Below are positions 7,186-14,809 of a DNA stretch of 36,826 nucleotides, one piece after another. The notes below the pieces were generated by a model. It was not told the origin of the DNA. It ran no database searches and worked only from the letters and a program-made list of their open reading frames with translations. The stretch is from Anaerolineae bacterium (lineage in GTDB: Bacteria; Chloroflexota; Anaerolineae; Anaerolineales; Villigracilaceae). The DNA is taken from assembly GCA_017303655.1 (NCBI GenBank), contig JAFLCE010000038.1:1-36826 (forward strand), written 5' to 3'. Within the stretch, counting starts at the first letter, position 1. Every line of letters begins with the position of its first letter. The position numbers and the translations under genes were made by a program.

Positions 7186-7887
7186 ATGACCGTAAGCCCC
7201 GCCATGCAGCGCTATGCTGCAGAGATATACCGATTACAGCAGGACCATGAACAGGTTCCGCTTTCGCTTTTAAGTTCACACGTGGATTCATCCGCGCAAG
7301 CCATCTCGACTATGGTAAAACGCCTGCAAAAAGACGGCTACCTTGTGCATGAACCGTATCGCGGTGTGCGCCTTACTGAAACCGGCGAGAAGATTGCCAT
7401 GCCTTCCCTGCGCCGACACCGCCTGACCGAAGTTTTCCTTGTCAAAGTAATGAAATACGATTGGGCAACCGCGCACGGACTTTCAGATGTTTTCGAAAAA
7501 GGCGTGAATGATGAGATCGAAGACCGCATAGACGAATTAGCCGGTCATCCGACTCGTTGTCCGCATGGCGAGCCGATTCCTTCCAAAGACGGGGTCATGC
7601 CCATTGTTAAAGATATGCCGCTGATCGATGTCCCATCGGGTTCAGATTGTATGATCAGCCGCGTGCGCACGCATGACATGGAAAAACTGGGCTACATTGG
7701 CGAGCTGGGACTCGTACCCGGCACCTCTTTTCATCTATATAGTTGCGCGCCGTTCAAAGGTCCGCTACGCTTGCAGATGAAGCCGCATGACCATCTCATC
7801 GGCTACGAGCTTGCTGCCTCCCTGTGGGTGGAAGTAACCCAGCAGGGACCAGGCAATACGCCTCCCATTCTAAAGACATCCAAATAA
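7186..7887 (+). CDS. DtxR/IdeR-family transcriptional regulator with atypical metal site
   Basis: A 233-residue regulator with the three DtxR parts: a winged HTH (residues about 10-65, S-S-A-Q-A-I-S-T-M-V-K-R-L recognition region), a dimerisation/metal domain (about 70-125) and a FeoA/SH3-like C-terminal domain (about 150-218). By eye against DtxR, the ancillary metal ligands are kept (His78, Glu82, His97). The primary-site positions read Arg9, Asp101, Glu104, Lys105 instead of Met, Cys, Glu, His. I choose ATG 7186 because it gives M-T-V-S-P as in other family members; the upstream TTG at 7159 lies inside the operator. It is divergent from fbpA, so it most likely controls iron uptake. Manganese or a metal-independent mode is possible. 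Confidence 0.88.
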   Translation: MTVSPAMQRYAAEIYRLQQDHEQVPLSLLSSHVDSSAQAISTMVKRLQKDGYLVHEPYRGVRLTETGEKIAMPSLRRHRLTEVFLVKVMKYDWATAHGLSDVFEKGVNDEIEDRIDELAGHPTRCPHGEPIPSKDGVMPIVKDMPLIDVPSGSDCMISRVRTHDMEKLGYIGELGLVPGTSFHLYSCAPFKGPLRLQMKPHDHLIGYELAASLWVEVTQQGPGNTPPILKTSK

Positions 7888-7913
7888 ACTGAACTATCGC
7901 CTAGAATTACCGT

Positions 7914-7943
7914 CACTTTCGTGTTAAACTGAAAGTGCTTTCA
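7914..7943. promoter_or_regulatory. LacI-type operator before the lacI-like gene
   Basis: TGAAAGTGCTTTCA (7930-7943) is a 6-2-6 dyad identical to one at 11223-11236. A further half-site CACTTTC is at 7914-7920. The operator lies 18 nt before the repressor start codon, suggesting autorepression of the lacI-like and alpha-galactosidase genes. No convincing -35/-10 pair was identified here. Confidence 0.8.
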
Positions 7944-7961
7944 TTTGGCTTTCACAATATT

Positions 7962-8972
7962 ATGGCAAACACCAAAAAGACACCCACCATCTACGATGTC
8001 GCTGAACTTTCGGGCGTGAGCATCTCCACCATTTCGCGCGTGTTGAACTCGCCCGATAAGGTCAACCCTGATACCCGCCAGTTGGTCATGAACGCGATCG
8101 ACAAACTCGGTTTCATTCCCAAAGCCGAGGCACGCGCACGCGCCATGCAGCATACAGGTCGAATTGGCGTGATCACGCCTTTCTTCACAGCCCCTTCCTT
8201 TGTACAACGCCTGCGCGGCGTGGCAGGCAGACTCTCTCGTGAGAATTATGAGCTGGTCATTTACCCAGTCGATTCGGAAGAACAATTACAAGGCTATCTC
8301 TCCTCCATCCCGGTCATGCGCAATTTGGATGGGCTGATCATCATGTCGTTGGCTGTTGAAAGCCATGATGTAAAACGACTGATCAGCAACAAAATGGAAA
8401 CGGTGCTGATCGAGTTCTCACACGAACAGTTGAACAGCATTGTGATCGACGACTTTCAGGGCGGGCGATTGGTCGCCGAGCATCTCATTCAAAAAGGCTA
8501 TAAATCTTTTGGTTTTCTAGGCGACATCGAACCGCCTGAACGGAATATCATTCACCCCGTGCGCTCTCGCTTGGATGGGTTTAAGTCCGTGTTGAAGGAT
8601 GCCGGTTTGCAACTCCCTTCTAAAAATATCAAGCAGGCGTTTTATGCACATGAAAGTTCACGTGAAGCTGCCCACGAACTGCTCACCATGCCAAACCGCC
8701 CCACCGCCATCTTTGCCGCATCCGATAATCAAGCATTGAGCATCATGAAGGTGGCGCGCCAATTGAACATGCGCATCCCCGATGATGTGGCTGTGGTCGG
8801 TTTCGATGACATCGACATGGCAGATTATGTCGACCTGACCACCGTCCGCCAGCATTTGGACGAGTCGGGCAAGCTATCGGCAGAAATGGTCCTCGGTCGT
8901 CTGTCCGACCCATCCCGTACCACGCAACACATTTACCTACCTCTCAACCTGATCGAACGTCAAACTACATAA
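7962..8972 (+). CDS. LacI-family repressor of the alpha-galactoside/sucrose locus
   Basis: A 336-residue LacI/GalR regulator. Residues about 8-30 hold the HTH, T-I-Y-D-V-A-E-L-S-G-V-S-I-S-T-I-S-R-V-L-N, followed by the hinge region near residues 50-60 and a periplasmic-binding-protein-like effector domain that ends V-G-F-D-D-I-D-M-A-D-Y-V-D-L-T-T-V-R-Q. The start is set at ATG 7962 (M-A-N-T-K-K-T-P-T-I-Y-D). An upstream in-frame GTG at 7935 is inside the operator. It is followed after 9 nt by the GH36 gene and its operator sequence recurs before the sugar ABC genes, so it probably senses a raffinose/sucrose-related sugar. The effector itself cannot be deduced. Confidence 0.93.
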   Translation: MANTKKTPTIYDVAELSGVSISTISRVLNSPDKVNPDTRQLVMNAIDKLGFIPKAEARARAMQHTGRIGVITPFFTAPSFVQRLRGVAGRLSRENYELVIYPVDSEEQLQGYLSSIPVMRNLDGLIIMSLAVESHDVKRLISNKMETVLIEFSHEQLNSIVIDDFQGGRLVAEHLIQKGYKSFGFLGDIEPPERNIIHPVRSRLDGFKSVLKDAGLQLPSKNIKQAFYAHESSREAAHELLTMPNRPTAIFAASDNQALSIMKVARQLNMRIPDDVAVVGFDDIDMADYVDLTTVRQHLDESGKLSAEMVLGRLSDPSRTTQHIYLPLNLIERQTT

Positions 8973-8981
8973 GAGGCACCC

Positions 8982-11072
8982 ATGCCCATTCATACTTCAC
9001 CCAACTATTGGATTCTTGAAACACGTCATAGCGCCTATGCCTTCGGACTCAGCAAGAATCTGCTCTCGCATTGTTACTGGGGCAAACGTCTGCCCTTCGT
9101 CAAGGATTATCCCGCGCCTTTCGAACCATCAGGCTGGGCGTCTACGGATGGATACGATCATTTCATCCCCGAAGAATATCCCGGCTATGCGGGTACCAAA
9201 TATACTGACCCGACTCTCAAAGTGACCTTCGCAGACGGCGTGCGTGATGTGGTTCTGTCTTTTGTGGATTTTAAAACCAACGCTTCTTCTTCCGCGCCGG
9301 AACTTGTTCTGCGTTTCAAAGACTCAGCCTACCCGTTGCAGTTGACTCTCCATTACCGCGTCCATGAAGAATATGACTTGATCGAACGCTGGGTCACGCT
9401 TGAGAATCTCGGTACGGATTCGATACTTGTCGAACGCGCCTTCTCCGCCAAGTGGCCTCTCCCTCACGGGAACGGCTACTCACTCACGCACATGTATGGT
9501 CGTCACATTGACGAATTCAACATGCAGCGCGAAACGCTCACTCCCGGATTGAAAGTCATCGAAAGCCGACGCATCATCCCAAGCCATCGTGCCGTGCCTT
9601 GGTTCACTGTCGAAAAGGATGCGGGCGAAGACAATGGTGAGGTATTCTTTGGCACACTCGCCTGGAGCGGTAATTTCAAGATCACCGCTGAAGTCACTGA
9701 ATATGCGTCCACCCGCCTGAGCATTGGTCTCAACGATTGGGACTTCGCCTGGCAGCTCAAACCGAATGAACCGCTCGTCACGCCGTCTGCAATCTCCGGC
9801 TACACCCCGAACGGATTCGGTGACGCCAGCCGCATCTTCCATGATTATGTGCGGAATGAACTCCTGCCGCATGGCAAAGTGTTGCACAAGATTCTCTATA
9901 ACTCATGGGAAGCGACTCTCTTCAACGTGGACGAAGCCTCGCAATCACATCTCGCTGAGATCGCCGCGAACATGGGCGTTGAACTCTTCGTGATGGACGA
10001 TGGCTGGTTCCACAACCGCAATTGGGACAATGCCGGTCTGGGCGATTGGTTCCCCGATAAGAAAAAATTCCCGAATGGGCTCGGCGGCTTGATCAAACGA
10101 GTCAACGACCTCGGCATGGACTTTGGCTTGTGGGTCGAGCCAGAGATGGTCAACCCCGATAGTGACTTGTATCGCGCTCATCCCGATTGGGTGATTCACT
10201 TCCCCACTCGCGCGCGCACCGAAGCCCGCAACCAACTCATCCTCAACATGGCACGTGCCGATGTGCAGGATTACATCATCACCACGCTCGATAAGATCCT
10301 CAGCGAGAACAACATCGCCTTTATCAAATGGGACATGAACCGTCCCGCCAGTGAACCCGGCTGGCAAGATGCACCCGGAGACCCGCGTGAGTTGTGGGTG
10401 CGTTATGTCTATGGTTTGTATCGCGTGTGGGGCGAACTGCGTCGGCGGCATCCGAATGTCATTTGGCAAAGCTGTGCCAGCGGCGGCGGACGACCTGATT
10501 TTGGCATCCTGCAATTTGCCGATCAGGTATGGGTCAGCGATAACACCGAAGCGACAAAACGTTTATCGATTCAAGAAGGCTTTTCGCAATTCATGCCTGC
10601 CATCACCATGGAAGCGTGGGTCACCGATTGGGGCAAAGAGATCGTGCCGCTTGAGTTTCGTTTTCACGTGAGCATGTGTGGCTCTCTCGGCGTAGGCGGA
10701 AACTTACTGGAATGGGATCAGGCTGAACGTCAGGTGGGAGGCGAGTGCATTCAGTTATATAAATCCATTCGGCACATCATCCAATTTGGCGACCAGTATC
10801 GACTCATCGCTCCGCAAAAAAATAATTACTCGGCGGTGCAATATGTCAGCAAAGAGAAAAACGAAGGCGTGTTGTTCGTCTTCCGCACGCACATTCCCGA
10901 CCCGTTCCGTTTCCCTGTGATTCACCTGCGCGGGCTCGACCCCGAAGCCTTGTACAGTATCGAAGGTTTTGATCAACCCCGCTCTGGCTTGGCCTGGATG
11001 GAAGCGGGGGTGCGGGTAGAGTTGAAAAACCTGCAAAGCAAGGTGATGAAGATCACGCGCCTCACAACCTAG
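8982..11072 (+). CDS. Alpha-galactosidase, GH36
   Basis: A 696-residue enzyme expected to remove terminal alpha-1,6-galactose from melibiose, raffinose or stachyose. The N-terminal beta-sandwich (about 1-300) is followed by the TIM barrel with the GH36 hallmarks: W-E-A-T-L-F-N near residue 310, F-V-M-D-D-G-W-F, G-L-W-V-E-P-E-M, F-I-K-W-D-M-N-R containing the predicted nucleophile Asp451, C-A-S-G-G-G-R-P-D, and V-S-D-N-T-E-A-T with predicted acid/base Asp520. Length is normal for bacterial GH36 (about 700-730). No signal peptide is present, so it acts in the cytoplasm on imported sugar. AAGAGG precedes the ATG, and the gene follows the repressor after 9 nt. A strong terminator closes this two-gene unit. 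Confidence 0.95.
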   Translation: MPIHTSPNYWILETRHSAYAFGLSKNLLSHCYWGKRLPFVKDYPAPFEPSGWASTDGYDHFIPEEYPGYAGTKYTDPTLKVTFADGVRDVVLSFVDFKTNASSSAPELVLRFKDSAYPLQLTLHYRVHEEYDLIERWVTLENLGTDSILVERAFSAKWPLPHGNGYSLTHMYGRHIDEFNMQRETLTPGLKVIESRRIIPSHRAVPWFTVEKDAGEDNGEVFFGTLAWSGNFKITAEVTEYASTRLSIGLNDWDFAWQLKPNEPLVTPSAISGYTPNGFGDASRIFHDYVRNELLPHGKVLHKILYNSWEATLFNVDEASQSHLAEIAANMGVELFVMDDGWFHNRNWDNAGLGDWFPDKKKFPNGLGGLIKRVNDLGMDFGLWVEPEMVNPDSDLYRAHPDWVIHFPTRARTEARNQLILNMARADVQDYIITTLDKILSENNIAFIKWDMNRPASEPGWQDAPGDPRELWVRYVYGLYRVWGELRRRHPNVIWQSCASGGGRPDFGILQFADQVWVSDNTEATKRLSIQEGFSQFMPAITMEAWVTDWGKEIVPLEFRFHVSMCGSLGVGGNLLEWDQAERQVGGECIQLYKSIRHIIQFGDQYRLIAPQKNNYSAVQYVSKEKNEGVLFVFRTHIPDPFRFPVIHLRGLDPEALYSIEGFDQPRSGLAWMEAGVRVELKNLQSKVMKITRLTT

Positions 11073-11120
11073 CCGATACTTGCCAGCCCTGCCCTGAGCT
11101 TTTTCTACGCTGTACCCTTC

Positions 11121-11156
11121 TACACCCGGAAATTTAGGTCCGGGTGTATTTTTTTT
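11121..11156 (+). terminator. Intrinsic terminator after the alpha-galactosidase gene
   Basis: TACACCCGGA pairs with TCCGGGTGTA across an 8-nt loop (perfect 10-bp stem), directly followed by eight T. It separates the repressor/GH36 transcript from the ABC transporter operon. Confidence 0.9.
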
Positions 11157-11187
11157 CACAAAATTCTTAAAAAATAAAACTGCCCTA

Positions 11188-11216
11188 TTGACTCTGGTAC
11201 CCGAAAGTGCTATATT
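11188..11216 (+). promoter_or_regulatory. Sigma-70-type promoter of the sugar ABC operon
   Basis: TTGACT (11188-11193), a 17-nt spacer and TATATT (11211-11216) form a near-consensus promoter. A GAAAGTG half-site lies within the spacer (11203-11209), and a full LacI-type dyad begins seven bases after the -10 box, at the expected transcription start. Confidence 0.85.
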
Positions 11217-11222
11217 GTGCTA

Positions 11223-11249
11223 TGAAAGTGCTTTCAAGGTAACACTTTC
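11223..11249. promoter_or_regulatory. LacI-type operator overlapping the transcription start of the ABC operon
   Basis: TGAAAGTGCTTTCA (11223-11236) is identical to the dyad before the repressor gene. A following CACTTTC (11243-11249) forms a second inverted pair with GAAAGTG. Position over the start site predicts simple steric repression relieved by inducer. Confidence 0.85.
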
Positions 11250-11323
11250 AATTTTGATTGAACCTATTTTTAAGGAACATTCAAATCACACCCTTTACCT
11301 TCAAAACAATTAGAGGAGAAACC

Positions 11324-12712
11324 ATGAATAAAAAGTCTGTCTTATGGTCTGTAATGAGCTTGCTCATTCTGGCCTCCCTGGTTCTTGCCGCGTGTGCTCC
11401 CGCCGCCACTGAGGCTCCTGCCGAAGAACCTGTTGCCGAAGAACCTGCTGCTGAAGAACCCGCTGCAACCGAAGAAGCTGCTGCTGAAGAATCTGCCTTG
11501 CCCGAAGGCGATGGCAAAGTTGAGATCTTTGGTGGTTATGGCGAAGCTCAGTCTGCCGCCTTCCAACAGGCTCTCACCGAGTTTGGTGAAGCCAACGGTA
11601 TTGAAATTACCTTCACCTCCCTCGCCACCTTCGATACCGACATCAAGGTCAAGATCGAAGCTGGTCAGGAACCTGACATTGCCATGTGGCCTCAGCCCGG
11701 TGGTTTGAAGGCTCTCGCTGCTGATAACCTCGTCCCCCTCGATGAAGTTATTGATGTCAGCATTCCGCAGTCCACTTTGGTGCCCGGTTGGGATACCCTT
11801 GCTGTGGTGGATGGCAAACTCTATGGTCTTCCCGTTTCTGCCAACCAGAAATCTCTCGTTTTCTACAACCCTTCCGCTTTTGAAGCCAACGGCTACTCGG
11901 TTCCCACCAACGATGCTGAATTGGTTGCCCTCGAAGCCCAGATCATTGCAGACGGCGCTGGTTCCCCTTGGTGCGCTGGTATTGAATCCGGTGGCGCTAC
12001 GGGTTGGGCTTTCACCGACTGGATGGAACAGTATGTTCTGTCTTTGAATGGTCCCGAAGTATACGCTCAGTGGATCTCCGGCGACGTTGATTTTGCCTCC
12101 CCCGAAATCACCGCTGCTGCCGACCTCGTTGCCGCCCGTTTATTGGCTGAAGGACAGGTTAATGGTGGTGGCATCTCAATGGCTACTGACTCCTTCCAGA
12201 ACACCGCGCCTCTCTTCGCCAATGGTGCCGCTGAAGGTCAGTGCTTCATGCTCCGCCAGGGTTCCTTCATCGTCTCCTTCATGCCCGATGATATTCAGGC
12301 TGAAGTTGCCGCTGGTGATTACACCCACCTCGATGTCTTCCCCATCCCCACTCCTGAAGGTGGTCAGGCTGGTGTAATCGGTGGTGGTGACCTCGCCGCT
12401 GTCTTCCAGGGTCATGTGGACCAGGATGTTGCCAAGGTTGCTGCCTTCATCTTCAGCCCCGAAGTGTTGAAGTATCAGGTTGCGACGGGCGATATCTCCC
12501 CGCACAAGACCTTTGACTCCTCCCTCTACCCGAACGAAATGCAGAGGAAGATCGGTGAAGCTCTTGCCAACGCCGCGGTCTTCGGCTTCGACGCCTCCGA
12601 CCAGATGCCTGCTGAAGTGAACGCCGAGTTCTGGGCTGCCGGTACCGACTTCGTTGCCGGTCGCGCCACTTGGGCTGAAGCTGCCGAACGCATCGATAGC
12701 AAGTACCCGTAA
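11324..12712 (+). CDS. Sugar ABC transporter, substrate-binding lipoprotein
   Basis: A 462-residue family-1 (MalE-like) solute-binding protein. The signal sequence ends L-V-L-A-A-C, placing the lipidated cysteine at residue 24. It is followed by an unusually regular spacer of A-E-E-P repeats (about residues 30-60) before the folded domain beginning G-K-V-E-I-F-G-G-Y. Motifs such as I-K-V-K-I-E-A-G-Q-E-P-D-I-A-M-W-P and the Y-G-L-P-V-S segment are typical of oligosaccharide-binding proteins. GAGGAG lies just before ATG 11324; an upstream in-frame start at 11258 would add 22 residues ahead of the signal peptide and is rejected. LacI-type control and the neighbouring glycosidases point to raffinose-family sugars or sucrose. 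Confidence 0.92.
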   Translation: MNKKSVLWSVMSLLILASLVLAACAPAATEAPAEEPVAEEPAAEEPAATEEAAAEESALPEGDGKVEIFGGYGEAQSAAFQQALTEFGEANGIEITFTSLATFDTDIKVKIEAGQEPDIAMWPQPGGLKALAADNLVPLDEVIDVSIPQSTLVPGWDTLAVVDGKLYGLPVSANQKSLVFYNPSAFEANGYSVPTNDAELVALEAQIIADGAGSPWCAGIESGGATGWAFTDWMEQYVLSLNGPEVYAQWISGDVDFASPEITAAADLVAARLLAEGQVNGGGISMATDSFQNTAPLFANGAAEGQCFMLRQGSFIVSFMPDDIQAEVAAGDYTHLDVFPIPTPEGGQAGVIGGGDLAAVFQGHVDQDVAKVAAFIFSPEVLKYQVATGDISPHKTFDSSLYPNEMQRKIGEALANAAVFGFDASDQMPAEVNAEFWAAGTDFVAGRATWAEAAERIDSKYP

Positions 12713-12732
12713 ATTGATTTGTAAGTAGGTAA

Positions 12733-12786
12733 AATAGTGGCACCGGCTCTTGATGTTGTATGCAGGGTTGGTGTCACTATTCTTTT
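12733..12786 (+). promoter_or_regulatory. Intercistronic hairpin between binding protein and permease
   Basis: AATAGTGGCACC (12733-12744) pairs with GGTGTCACTATT (12770-12781) at 11 of 12 positions, including one mismatch, and is followed by CTTTT. A partial terminator or mRNA-stabilising structure here would give the excess of binding protein over permease usual in such operons. Confidence 0.6.
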
Positions 12787-12838
12787 AGTGACCGCTCAGA
12801 AAGAATGATGGATCCAATTTAAGTAAGGAGATGACGAC

Positions 12839-13894
12839 ATGAGCGATTTGGTCTTTGGTCTGGTCTCAATCGTGGTGGGCGTGGTTGCCAGTTATGCTGT
12901 TTTTTGGCTGCTCCATTTTTTGGTTTCGCTGCTGCCTGAACCTATCTACCGTAAATTGAACTGGCTGGCGTTTTTGCTACCTGCCGCATTGCTGGTGATT
13001 TTGGTTCTGGTTGCGCCGCTCTTTCAAACCGTCATCTGGTCTTTCAAAAGTGACAATGTTAAAGAATGGGTGGGGGGGCAAAACTATGTTGAAATTTTTA
13101 CGGACCAAGTAAAGCCCGATAAGATTGAAGCCAAAAAAGAAGAAGGTGCGGTTTTTGTATCTGATGACCGTATTCTGGATAACCGCTTCATGGATATTCT
13201 GATCAATAACTTCTTATGGATTCTGGTTGTTCCAGCCGCAACAGTAATCGTAGGGACGGTAACCGCCTCATTGAGCAATCAGGTGGGACCGAAACGTGAG
13301 CGGGTTTTCAAATCTTTGATTTTTATGCCCATGGCGATCAGTTTTGTGGCGGCTTCGACCATTTGGTCTTATTTTTATTCGTTCGTTCCGCCGGGTCGCC
13401 CGGAGGTTGGTTTATTAAATGCGTTTGTAAAGCTCTTCGGGGGAGAAGCTCAGCCCTGGTTGACAATCGATCAGGGACGTTTGAACTCCTTCCTGCTGAT
13501 GGTCGTCATCATCTGGCTGCAGGGCGGGTATGCCATGGTGGTCATTTCGGCGGCGATCAAGAACGTGCCTGTCGAAACGCTCGAAGCGGCGCAGTTGGAT
13601 GGCGCCAATTCGTGGCAGGTCTTCTTTCGGGTGGTTTTACCGCAGGTGTGGGGCACGGTCATGTCGGTCTTTGTGACGATTCTGATCATGGTAATGAAGA
13701 TCTTCGATATTGTGCTCTCCATGACGCGTGGCAATTTCACCACCAGTGTGCTTGCCTTTGAATGGTACAAAGAATTCTTTGAAAACTCCAACCTGGGTCC
13801 CGCCTCCGCGGTGGTGACCATTCTGGTTGTGTTGATCGCGCCGCTGATGTGGCTGCAAATTAGAACGGTACGACAACAGGAGGCATTGCGATGA
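12839..13894 (+). CDS. Sugar ABC transporter permease (MalF/UgpA type)
   Basis: A 351-residue inner-membrane permease. There is an additional N-terminal hydrophobic segment (residues about 5-35) before the canonical first helix, and a hydrophilic extracytoplasmic insertion of about 50 residues after helix 2, rich in Lys and Glu. The EAA motif that docks to the ATPase is visible as E-T-L-E-A-A-Q-L-D-G-A-N-S-W-Q near residue 245. AAGGAG lies eight bases before ATG 12839. Its stop overlaps the next permease start as ATGA. No ATP-binding subunit is encoded in this operon. Confidence 0.92.
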   Translation: MSDLVFGLVSIVVGVVASYAVFWLLHFLVSLLPEPIYRKLNWLAFLLPAALLVILVLVAPLFQTVIWSFKSDNVKEWVGGQNYVEIFTDQVKPDKIEAKKEEGAVFVSDDRILDNRFMDILINNFLWILVVPAATVIVGTVTASLSNQVGPKRERVFKSLIFMPMAISFVAASTIWSYFYSFVPPGRPEVGLLNAFVKLFGGEAQPWLTIDQGRLNSFLLMVVIIWLQGGYAMVVISAAIKNVPVETLEAAQLDGANSWQVFFRVVLPQVWGTVMSVFVTILIMVMKIFDIVLSMTRGNFTTSVLAFEWYKEFFENSNLGPASAVVTILVVLIAPLMWLQIRTVRQQEALR

Positions 13895-14763
13895 ACAACA
13901 AGGTCAATCACTTCCTTCGAAGAACCAGTTTTGGAAGCACGGTTACATTGCTTGTTCTGGTTGCGATCTGGTCTGCGCCCACGCTGGGATTATTAATCAC
14001 CTCTCTTCGTCCGCGTGACCTTGCCGAGACCTCTCCCTGGTGGGAGGCATTAGCAGCGCCATTCAGCACCCCATGGACGTTTGAAGCTTATCAAAACTCG
14101 CTTGCCAGTGGCATGTTGGACTCGTTGGTCAGCACCATTGCAGTGGCTGTCCCTTCCACTATTCTGCCGTTGATGATCGCTGCCAATGCTGCATTTGCAT
14201 TCACCTTTTTGAACTTCAAAGGCAAGGAGTTCTTCTTTGCGTTGCTGGTGGCATTGATGGTGATCCCGTTGCAATCCTCCCTTATTCCGGTACTGCGTGG
14301 AATGGTCTGGATTCAAAAAACCTTTGATATTGAATTGACCGGCACATATGTCAGCGCATGGATCGTGCATAGTGCCTTCTCGATGCCATTGGCGATCTAT
14401 ACCCTGCGCAACTACATGATGACCCTGCCCAAGGAACTGATTGAAGCTGCCACGGTGGATGGCGCGAGTTATTACCAGATATTCTGGAAATTGGTCCTGC
14501 CCATGTCCACCCCGGCGATCGCTTCTTTTGCGATCTTCCAATTCCTGTGGGTATGGAACGATTACCTGATCGCCTTCATTTTTGTGGGCGAGCAAAAATC
14601 GGTGATGACCTATCGTCTGCTCAGGCTGCTGGGTCAATATGGCGAAGGCTGGCAGGATGTAGCCGCCGGGTCCTTTATCTCGCTGATCATTCCGTTGATC
14701 GTGTTCTTCAGTTTGCAACGCTATATCGTACGAGGGTTGCTGGCGGGCTCAGTCAAAGGATAA
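13891..14763 (+). CDS. Sugar ABC transporter permease (MalG/UgpE type)
   Basis: A 290-residue permease with about six membrane helices, partner of the preceding gene. The EAA loop reads E-L-I-E-A-A-T-V-D-G-A-S-Y-Y-Q near residue 190, and the C-terminus has the short basic tail of the MalG group. It overlaps the upstream permease by four bases (ATGA), implying coupled translation and 1:1 production. It is followed 15 nt later by a hairpin immediately in front of the TreS-like gene. Confidence 0.93.
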   Translation: MNNKVNHFLRRTSFGSTVTLLVLVAIWSAPTLGLLITSLRPRDLAETSPWWEALAAPFSTPWTFEAYQNSLASGMLDSLVSTIAVAVPSTILPLMIAANAAFAFTFLNFKGKEFFFALLVALMVIPLQSSLIPVLRGMVWIQKTFDIELTGTYVSAWIVHSAFSMPLAIYTLRNYMMTLPKELIEAATVDGASYYQIFWKLVLPMSTPAIASFAIFQFLWVWNDYLIAFIFVGEQKSVMTYRLLRLLGQYGEGWQDVAAGSFISLIIPLIVFFSLQRYIVRGLLAGSVKG

Positions 14764-14772
14764 CTTTCCAAA

Positions 14773-14809
14773 AAGGACAAGTGGACTGGGCAACCAGTCC
14801 ACTTTTTAT
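14773..14809 (+). promoter_or_regulatory. Hairpin directly before the TreS-like start codon (terminator-like or SD-presenting)
   Basis: AAGTGGACTGG (14779-14789), a GCAA tetraloop, then CCAGTCCACTT (14794-14804) form a perfect 11-bp stem. The T-run is only five long and partly in the stem, and the next ATG begins five bases after the stem. AAGGA (14773-14777) precedes the stem; with the hairpin looped out, it would sit six bases from the ATG. It may therefore act as an attenuator, as a ribosome-site organiser, or both. Confidence 0.6.

Noticed and set aside
7935-7961. GTG start for the LacI-family gene
   Set aside because: The codon is inside the operator dyad and adds nine residues with no counterpart before the HTH.
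9945-10514. Long minus-strand open frame inside the alpha-galactosidase gene
   Set aside because: Antisense shadow of a strongly conserved GH36 coding region; no ribosome binding site and no recognisable domain. The same holds for antisense frames at 14050-14718, 15041-15733, 19136-19816 and 24618-25412.
11385-12377. Alternative-frame openings within the sugar-binding-protein gene
   Set aside because: Low-complexity Pro/Leu/Ser-rich translations produced by the codon bias and repeats of the real gene.
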